7,206 nucleotides of DNA from a bacterium (GTDB lineage: Bacteria; Auribacterota; UBA3054): positions 1 through 7,206 of the forward strand of contig JAFSWV010000139.1 in the NCBI GenBank assembly GCA_017444325.1. The letters run 5' to 3'. Position numbers and translations under genes: made by a program. The notes beneath the pieces are model-generated. The model was not told where the DNA came from, searched no databases, and saw only the letters and a list, made by a program, of their open reading frames with translations. Positions 1 to 4,982 of this stretch are shown one piece after another. Position 1 is the stretch's first letter, and each line of letters starts with the position of its first letter.

Positions 1-5
1 ATTGT

Positions 6-10
6 GGAGA
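6..10 (+). promoter_or_regulatory. Ribosome binding site of the secreted protein gene
   Basis: GGAGA lies 8 nt before the ATG at 19, a canonical Shine-Dalgarno match and distance. It supports that start, which also places a signal peptide exactly at the N terminus. No promoter is visible in the 18 bases before the gene, so transcription must begin further left. Confidence 0.75.
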
Positions 11-18
11 AGATATAA

Positions 19-906
19 ATGAAGAAATTGTTTTTTTTCCTGCTGATACTGCCGGGAATGCTCTACGCCTCCTCCTACAATTATGCCGTAAGGTTAATGT
101 GGGTCGGTGACGCGGAGATGCAGCTCATCATGCGCCATCCGGAGAATATCTCCGAACCGGAGACTACGATTGCCGCCAAAGACTGCTATTCCGGCAACCG
201 CCGGCCTGACTGGGGCGTCCAGGATATCACCAGCGACAACCCGCTGTGGACTTCCTACCGCGACGGCGTCACCAACGTCCAGGAGATCGTGGCGGAAGAT
301 CTTTTCGACGTCGGCAACTACAAGATCATCGCCCGCTGCGTCAACAACGCAAATCCTGAAAAACCTTACGAAGGGACGAAAGTTTTCATTGATACGCTCC
401 TCTGGAAAGGCGTTCCCGGAGATAGGGAGATCGTGACTTTGAATGCTGTTTACGGCACCCAGACCTGGCCGATCATAAAAGAGAGCGATTACAAAAATCT
501 CTTCACAAGGATACTGAAGTTTCGCTATGTAAAAAGCGGTCTGGGAAAAGGAAAATATTCGATCTACGCTAACTACGCCACGGCTTTGGATCGCGACGAC
601 ATTACGACGAACACTTACTTCAAGGTTTACCTGAACAACGAGCAGGTCTATCGCGACACGGGCAACTGGGAGTGGAACAAGAAACAGACGGTCTTCCACG
701 TCCACAAGCCCTGGACCGTCAAGGTCTGGCGCAACGACAGTAAGCGCGAGATAAAAGTTAGGGGCGTGGCGGACGGAGCCTACCATTCGATGTCCGTCTA
801 TTGCAACATGGTGCTTGGCCGTTACATCGGAACGAACTCCTTTTACGTCCCGAAGAACGGTAAATATGTCTTTAAAGAACACGATTATCTCCATCCTAAG
901 AAGTGA
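19..906 (+). CDS. Secreted beta-rich protein of unknown function, with a YfaP/PPC-like N-terminal region
   Basis: I do not recognise a named family for the whole 295-residue protein. Residues 1-17 form a signal peptide: Lys-Lys, a Phe/Leu-rich core, then LYA before Ser-Ser, so it should be exported. There is no second membrane segment and no lipobox. Residues 20-125 are beta-rich and follow a layout I associate with YfaP (DUF2135)/PPC-like domains of secreted bacterial proteins: a VRLMW strand, a DAEMQL strand, DCYSGN at 55-60, PDWG at 63-66, DNPLW at 73-77, and a late DVGNYKI strand at 97-103. C56 and C107 could form a disulfide in the periplasm or outside the cell. Residues 130-295 look like a second beta-rich domain with many aromatic residues and no recognised catalytic motif. 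It is the first visible gene of a tightly packed run and ends 2 nt before the dCMP deaminase start. The domain resemblance is from memory of motif patterns and is inference. Export is well supported. Confidence 0.8.
   Translation: MKKLFFFLLILPGMLYASSYNYAVRLMWVGDAEMQLIMRHPENISEPETTIAAKDCYSGNRRPDWGVQDITSDNPLWTSYRDGVTNVQEIVAEDLFDVGNYKIIARCVNNANPEKPYEGTKVFIDTLLWKGVPGDREIVTLNAVYGTQTWPIIKESDYKNLFTRILKFRYVKSGLGKGKYSIYANYATALDRDDITTNTYFKVYLNNEQVYRDTGNWEWNKKQTVFHVHKPWTVKVWRNDSKREIKVRGVADGAYHSMSVYCNMVLGRYIGTNSFYVPKNGKYVFKEHDYLHPKK
898..903 (+). promoter_or_regulatory. Probable ribosome binding site of the dCMP deaminase gene
   Basis: AAGAAG, inside the last codons of the upstream gene, lies 5 nt before the ATG at 909. 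This favours the ATG over the in-frame GTG at 903, which overlaps the upstream stop codon as GTGA and would lie inside this purine run. The match to the Shine-Dalgarno consensus is only moderate. Confidence 0.45.
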
Positions 907-908
907 TT

Positions 909-1340
909 ATGGACAAGCGCGTTGACTGGGATACATACTTCATGAATATCGCCAAGGTGGTGGCGACACGCTCCACCTGCCCTAGGAAAAGCGTAGGCGC
1001 GGTCATAGTAAGGGACCGCCGCATCCTTTCGACCGGCTACAACGGCAGTATCAGGAACATGCCGCACTGTACGGACGTCGGCTGCGACATGGTGGACGGG
1101 CACTGTGTCGCGACGGTGCACGCCGAGGCCAACGCCATCATCCAGGCTGCCAGGAACGGCGTCTGCATCGACGGCGCCGACATCTACGTAACCGCCAGCC
1201 CTTGCTGGAACTGCTTCAAGCTTATCGCCAACAGCGGCATAAAAAGGATCTTTTACGGCGAATTCTACCGGGACGAAAAAAGTCTCAAAGTCGCCAAAGA
1301 ATGCGGGATCGAGCTGATCTCGCTGGAAAAGAAGGATTAA
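909..1340 (+). CDS. Deoxycytidylate (dCMP) deaminase, ComEB-like
   Basis: This 143-residue protein belongs to the zinc-dependent cytidine/deoxycytidylate deaminase family and should convert dCMP to dUMP plus ammonia in the cytosol, feeding thymidylate synthesis. The active site is complete: H71-A72-E73 supplies a zinc ligand and the catalytic glutamate, and S97-P98-C99-W-N-C102 supplies the two cysteine ligands. The stretch before the active site, with C54, C60 and C66 and the sequence GHCVATVHAEANAI, is characteristic of dCMP deaminases rather than cytidine or tRNA-adenosine deaminases. The N-terminal part has the usual helix ending in RSTCPRKSVGAVIV. Length is normal for the family. I chose the ATG at 909; a GTG at 903 would add two residues (Met-Ile). 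It sits between the secreted protein gene (2 nt gap) and the glycosyltransferase gene (4 nt gap), probably co-transcribed. ComEB is the Bacillus name; I see no competence genes nearby and give no symbol. Confidence 0.93.
   Translation: MDKRVDWDTYFMNIAKVVATRSTCPRKSVGAVIVRDRRILSTGYNGSIRNMPHCTDVGCDMVDGHCVATVHAEANAIIQAARNGVCIDGADIYVTASPCWNCFKLIANSGIKRIFYGEFYRDEKSLKVAKECGIELISLEKKD
1331..1336 (+). promoter_or_regulatory. Ribosome binding site that supports a TTG start
   Basis: GAAGGA lies in the last codons of the dCMP deaminase gene, 8 nt before the TTG at 1345. It is a good Shine-Dalgarno match at good distance and supports TTG as the glycosyltransferase start. No ATG or GTG lies near the beginning of that reading frame. 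Confidence 0.65.
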
Positions 1341-1344
1341 GTTT

Positions 1345-2463
1345 TTGGCCACGTTCATCTCTCTGCACTATTTCGCCACCGGTCCCGGTCAGGAGCTTTA
1401 CCAGTATCTGTGCGAAAAAGGGATCGACGCGGCGCTTTGGGAGATCCCTTTTTCTTTTTCCATGAGGGATCACTGCCGGCTTTCCGTTTTTCAGGGAGGA
1501 AAGCATTGGCAGTACGAATGCAAGGCTCCCAAGGGTCCGAGCGTTTGGCGCTATTGGCGCGAGCTGGCTTTGACAAGATCTGTTCTTGCGCTTTTGCGTG
1601 AAAAGGGATTTCCCGTTGACACATACGTTGGCAACGGCGCTTTCGACACACTTACCGGAGTTAGAGAAAAGATCGATAAAACCGTGCTCTTCACAATAGA
1701 CTACGCGCCAATGGCCCAGCCCGCCTTTTTAAGGGGAGTTTACCGCGCCTTGGACAAATATGTTTGCGAAAGGGCGTCGGCGGTCTGGAATCTTTCGCCG
1801 AGAATGCAGGAAGCGAGGGAAAAAGATCATCCCGGTTTAAAATGCAAGCATGTTTTGACCGTCCCGCACGGCACGCATTACATAAAACTCGGCGACGTTA
1901 GAAAACATCCCTTGAATCCGGAATCGCTCGTCTTTATGGGTCACCTGAAGGAAAATTCCGGCGTGGATCTTGTCTTGCGCTCACTGCCGTCTTTGGTCGA
2001 GAGATTTCCCAATGTTTCCCTGACCGTAGCCGGCACAGGTCCGGCGGAGGGAGAATTGAAAAAACTTGCCGGTGATCTTGACTTGAATGAGCGCGTGAGC
2101 TTCACGGGTTTCATAGAGAGCCACGAGGAACTGGAAAAGATCATCTGCTCCTGCGCCGTGGGTTTGGCGCTCTACAATCCAAAAAAGGACGTGTTTTCCT
2201 ACAACGCCGATCCCGGAAAGCCGAAAGTATATCTGGGCTGCGGACTGCCGGTCATAATTACCGACGTGCCGTTGGTTGCAAAAGAAATAGAAGCGCGCGG
2301 GGCGGGAAAGATCGCCGCTTACGACACGAACTCTCTGTCTTTTGCCTTGACGGAAATACTGGCGGATTATAAAAAATATCGCGAGGCCGCCGAAGCAATG
2401 GGCCGCGATTATGATTGGGAAAAGATCTTTGCTGCGGCGTTGGATGACTTATGGGCAAAGTGA
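1345..2463 (+). CDS. Glycosyltransferase, GT-B fold, family 4-like
   Basis: This 372-residue cytosolic protein probably transfers a sugar from a nucleotide-sugar donor onto a lipid-linked or surface glycan. The substrate cannot be read from the sequence. The N-terminal acceptor half (about 1-180) is divergent and ends with LTVPHGTHY at 171-179, the usual inter-domain region. The C-terminal donor half is clearly of the GT1/GT4 superfamily: LVFMGHLKENSGVDLVL (195-211), LTVAGTGPAEGEL (226-238), VSFTGFI (251-257) and a donor loop DPGKPKVYLGCGLPVI (289-304). In that loop the common E-x7-E pair is replaced by D-P-G-K-P-K and a later Cys-Gly, a variant seen in GT4-like enzymes whose loop reads 'PSK..EYL.CG.PVI'. 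There is no signal peptide or clear membrane helix. The start is TTG with a good ribosome binding site, 4 nt after the dCMP deaminase stop. The 3' end overlaps mutS2 by 13 nt. Superfamily assignment is secure; the specific role is unknown. Confidence 0.88.
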   Translation: MATFISLHYFATGPGQELYQYLCEKGIDAALWEIPFSFSMRDHCRLSVFQGGKHWQYECKAPKGPSVWRYWRELALTRSVLALLREKGFPVDTYVGNGAFDTLTGVREKIDKTVLFTIDYAPMAQPAFLRGVYRALDKYVCERASAVWNLSPRMQEAREKDHPGLKCKHVLTVPHGTHYIKLGDVRKHPLNPESLVFMGHLKENSGVDLVLRSLPSLVERFPNVSLTVAGTGPAEGELKKLAGDLDLNERVSFTGFIESHEELEKIICSCAVGLALYNPKKDVFSYNADPGKPKVYLGCGLPVIITDVPLVAKEIEARGAGKIAAYDTNSLSFALTEILADYKKYREAAEAMGRDYDWEKIFAAALDDLWAK

Positions 2464-4793
2464 GCAGAATAGCCGACCATACCCTGAAGGTGCTGGAATA
2501 CGAAGCCCTTTTGGAAGTGCTTGCGAATTTCGCTTCAACGAGCGGCGGCAAGGAATATGTTCTTGCACTGAAGCCGCTGACCGAGAGGGGAAAGGTCGAA
2601 ACGCTGCTCAAGGAGACTTCGGAATTCCGCGACCTCATCGACAGGGGCTGCGCGCCCATAATGGGGGAGATAAAGGACCTTGCGGTCTGGTTCGGCGATA
2701 TCGGCGGCAGAAGAGTGCCCTTTGAGCCGAACGAATTGAACGACATAGCCTCCGCTTTCGAAGCCTGCCTTTCCCTGAAGACGCAATTGAAAGGATACGC
2801 GGAGCTTTTGCCTCTGATGTCGCAGTGGACGGACAAGATCGCCGACCTTACCGAGCTTTCGCGCGCCATAAGGGACGTTGTCTCGCCTGACGATATGATA
2901 AGGGACAGCGCTTCCAAGGAATTGAAGGAGCTCAGGGGAAAAATAACGAAGCTTGACGCCGCGATAAAGGAGCGCCTGCAGAGGATAATGAACGCCGCGG
3001 CGGTCAAAGACGCTCTGGAAAACCGCAACATCTTGGAAAGGAACGGACGTCCGGTCCTGGCTTTGAAAGCGCCATCAAGAAGGGCTGTGGCCGGCGTAGT
3101 CCACGACAAGAGCCAGACCGGGCAGACGGTTTACGTCGAGCCGCAGGCGGTCTTCTCTTTGGTCAACGAGCTTGAGGAGACGCGCTATGACGAGCGCCGC
3201 GAGATAACCAGGATCTTGTGGTCTCTGACTTCCATGCTGGCGGAGAGGGCGCTTTCGGCGCTGATGACCGCCAAGGCGGTCGTTTACATTGACGCTACGC
3301 TGGCCAAGGCGCGTTTTTCGGTCGCTTACGAGTGCATAGAGCCCTCTTTGACCAAAGACGGGTCGTTGCAGCTTGCCGGCGCCAGACACCCCCTTCTTGG
3401 CTCTTACATTGCGAAAAAAGGCCATATGAAGCCTCGCGACGCGATGCAGCGGCTGACGCCTCTGGACATAAGATTGGGCGAGGAGTTCAACATCGTGGTG
3501 GTGACGGGCCCCAACACGGGCGGCAAGACGGTCGTTCTGAAAACGCTGGGGCTGCTTTCCCTGATGGTCCAGAGCGGCATGCACATTCCTGCGAAACACC
3601 CGACAAGCATGCCGGTCTTCAAAAAGATCTTCGCTGACATCGGCGACGAGCAGAGCATAGAACAGAATCTTTCCACTTTCAGCTCGCACCTGACGAACAT
3701 GGCTTCCATTCTTGAGGAAGCGGACAAAGAGAGCCTGGTGCTCTTGGACGAACTTGGCACTGGCACCGATCCGGCGGAAGGCGCCGCGCTCGGCATGGCC
3801 ACGCTCGATCACCTGAGAGGAAGGGAAGCGAGAACGGTCATCACGACGCACCTGGGAGCCCTGAAGGCTTACGCCTACCAGTCTCCGGAAGTAGAGAACG
3901 CTTCCATGGAGTTCGACCGTGGAACGCTGCTTCCGACTTACAGGCTCCTCTTGGGACAGCCCGGCAGCAGCAACGCGCTGGCCATCGCCAGGCGCTATAA
4001 GATCCCAAATGAAGTTTTGGACCGCATGGAGGAGCTCCTCCATGAAGAAAACGAGGACACTTCTGATCTCATCAACAAAGTCCAGCACGTGAAGTCCGTG
4101 GCGGAAAAAGCCAGGCGGCGCAACGAGAAGCTTAGGGTGAAACTCACCCAGAGCATCAAGGATACGGAAAAGGAAAAGCTCACGATCAAGGAGGAGGCGG
4201 AAGCCAGGATCTCCTATATCATGGACGACATCGTAAAGGAAGTCGAGGATTTTTCCAAAAATGTGGATCTTGCGCCGGAACCTTGGAAAGGCTTGATCGG
4301 AAAACTTAGGGAAAGAGTGCTGGCCATCTCCAAGGGAACGCCCAGGGAACAGCACAGGTTGGAATTTTTGGCGGGATTGAAGCCCGGCGACAGCGTCTAT
4401 GTGACGAACTTGAGGACCTTCGGCGAAGTGGTGAAACTCAACCAGCGCCAGAAGACCGCGCGCCTAAGGGCGGAGGGCTTCCTTTACGACGTGCCTTTCA
4501 ACAACCTTGAGGAAAAGCCCTTCAGCATGCCCGACAGCCGAAAGCTTGTCGTTCCGATCGTAAAGAAAGAGGAAAAGAAAGTTCAGGCTCCGCCTCTGCC
4601 TGTCGTAAGGAAGCGATCCGAATCCACGCCGAAACAGTTTTTGGAAAAACTGAAAGTGGGGGACATGGTCTTCCTGCCGCAGTTCCAGGACAAGGGGACG
4701 GTAGTGAAAATTGACAGGGCGAAGAATAAAGCGAAGGTCAAATTCGGGGCCGTGGAAGTCCAGGTTCCCTTCGACACTTTGGAAAAACCTTGA
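2451..4793 (+). CDS. mutS2: MutS2-family ATPase lacking the C-terminal Smr domain
   Basis: MutS2 proteins are MutS-like ATPases without the mismatch-recognition domain; members have been linked to suppressing homologous recombination and to rescuing collided ribosomes. Here, residues 1-130 match the usual N-terminal region (TLKVLEYEALLEVLA). Residues about 150-300 are the lever/clamp part. The ATPase has Walker A GPNTGGKT (353-360), the STFSSHL signature (408-414), Walker B LVLLDE with D433-E434, and the switch TTH (465-467). A coiled-coil, Lys/Glu-rich segment follows (about 525-605). A GD-V (KOW-like) module sits at 643-690, a Lys- and Pro-rich linker at 691-733, and a second, similar module at 734-780, where the protein ends. 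The usual Smr endonuclease domain of about 80 residues, with its LDLRG and HGKGTG motifs, is absent, and no remnant follows the stop. The start could be ATG 2451 or GTG 2460, which forms a GTGA overlap with the upstream stop. I kept ATG because GGA lies 6 nt before it. Confidence 0.95.
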   Translation: MGKVSRIADHTLKVLEYEALLEVLANFASTSGGKEYVLALKPLTERGKVETLLKETSEFRDLIDRGCAPIMGEIKDLAVWFGDIGGRRVPFEPNELNDIASAFEACLSLKTQLKGYAELLPLMSQWTDKIADLTELSRAIRDVVSPDDMIRDSASKELKELRGKITKLDAAIKERLQRIMNAAAVKDALENRNILERNGRPVLALKAPSRRAVAGVVHDKSQTGQTVYVEPQAVFSLVNELEETRYDERREITRILWSLTSMLAERALSALMTAKAVVYIDATLAKARFSVAYECIEPSLTKDGSLQLAGARHPLLGSYIAKKGHMKPRDAMQRLTPLDIRLGEEFNIVVVTGPNTGGKTVVLKTLGLLSLMVQSGMHIPAKHPTSMPVFKKIFADIGDEQSIEQNLSTFSSHLTNMASILEEADKESLVLLDELGTGTDPAEGAALGMATLDHLRGREARTVITTHLGALKAYAYQSPEVENASMEFDRGTLLPTYRLLLGQPGSSNALAIARRYKIPNEVLDRMEELLHEENEDTSDLINKVQHVKSVAEKARRRNEKLRVKLTQSIKDTEKEKLTIKEEAEARISYIMDDIVKEVEDFSKNVDLAPEPWKGLIGKLRERVLAISKGTPREQHRLEFLAGLKPGDSVYVTNLRTFGEVVKLNQRQKTARLRAEGFLYDVPFNNLEEKPFSMPDSRKLVVPIVKKEEKKVQAPPLPVVRKRSESTPKQFLEKLKVGDMVFLPQFQDKGTVVKIDRAKNKAKVKFGAVEVQVPFDTLEKP
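4377..4790 (+). repeat. Protein-level duplication of the KOW-like module at the MutS2 C terminus
   Basis: Two modules of about 47 residues lie at 4377-4520 (residues 643-690) and 4650-4790 (residues 734-780). Both begin LK-x-GD-x-V, continue with a G-x-VVK turn, a Lys/Arg-rich strand, then VPF followed by two residues and LE, and both finish with Lys-Pro. The linker between them (4521-4649) is rich in Lys, Glu and Pro. The similarity is clear in protein but not in DNA, so the duplication looks old. Canonical MutS2 has one such module, followed by Smr. Confidence 0.7.
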
Positions 4794-4818
4794 AATAAGA
4801 TCCCCCTTTTGGTAAAAT
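4790..4818 (+). promoter_or_regulatory. Sigma70-type promoter of the tRNA-Pro gene
   Basis: The -35 box TTGAAA (4790-4795) and -10 box TAAAAT (4813-4818) each differ from consensus at one position and are separated by exactly 17 nt. Transcription would begin near 4825, about 15 nt before the mature tRNA 5' end. The -35 box overlaps the last codon and the TGA stop of mutS2, so the tRNA can be transcribed independently of the upstream operon while sharing bases with it. The call rests on sequence match and position only. Confidence 0.75.
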
Positions 4819-4839
4819 TTCCGTCGCAAATAGTGGTAT

Positions 4840-4917
4840 CGGAGTGTAGCTCAGCCTGGCTAGAGCGCTACGTTCGGGACGTAGAAGTCGGAAGTTCGAA
4901 TCTTCTCACTCCGACCA
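4840..4917 (+). tRNA. tRNA-Pro, anticodon CGG
   Basis: A complete 78-nt tRNA that reads CCG codons. The acceptor stem is seven perfect pairs (4840-4846 with 4907-4913), beginning C-G as is usual for bacterial tRNA-Pro. The D arm pairs GCTC (4849-4852) with GAGC (4863-4866). The anticodon stem pairs CTACG (4868-4872) with CGTAG (4880-4884) around the loop TTCGGGA, with anticodon CGG at 4875-4877 and G37 after it. The variable loop is 5 nt. The T arm has the standard TTCGAAT loop (4895-4901) and a stem with one G-T pair. The discriminator is A4914, and CCA is encoded at 4915-4917. It closely resembles E. coli tRNA-Pro(CGG) in layout. It has its own promoter and is followed at once by a terminator, so it appears to be a single-gene transcription unit. 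Confidence 0.97.
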
Positions 4918-4923
4918 TTAAAT

Positions 4924-4957
4924 AAAAAACTTCCGGCTTTCGGCCGGAAGTTTTTTT
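4924..4957. terminator. Intrinsic terminator, probably bidirectional
   Basis: The hairpin stem CTTCCGGC (4930-4937) pairs with GCCGGAAG (4943-4950) around the 5-nt loop TTTCG. A run of seven T (4951-4957) follows it on the + strand. The run of A (4924-4929) before the stem becomes a T run on the - strand, so the same hairpin can end both the tRNA transcript and the converging transcript of the large - strand gene, whose stop codon is about 25 nt away. Confidence 0.92.
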
Positions 4958-4982
4958 GTTTCAATTAGGAAACTGCTTTATC

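Noticed and set aside
94..894. Open reading frame of 266 codons on the - strand opposite the secreted protein gene
   Set aside because: The + strand frame has a signal peptide, a good ribosome binding site and operon spacing. The - strand frame has none of these.
3075..4355. Open reading frame of 426 codons on the - strand within mutS2
   Set aside because: It lies fully inside a well-supported mutS2 gene, its Arg/His/Phe-rich product has no recognisable motif, and no translation signal is seen. It is a codon-bias shadow.
4918..4960. Possible attachment site or integration scar next to the tRNA gene
   Set aside because: tRNA 3' ends are common integration sites, but no second copy of the tRNA 3' end, integrase or phage gene is visible in the window. 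The bases after the CCA are an ordinary terminator.
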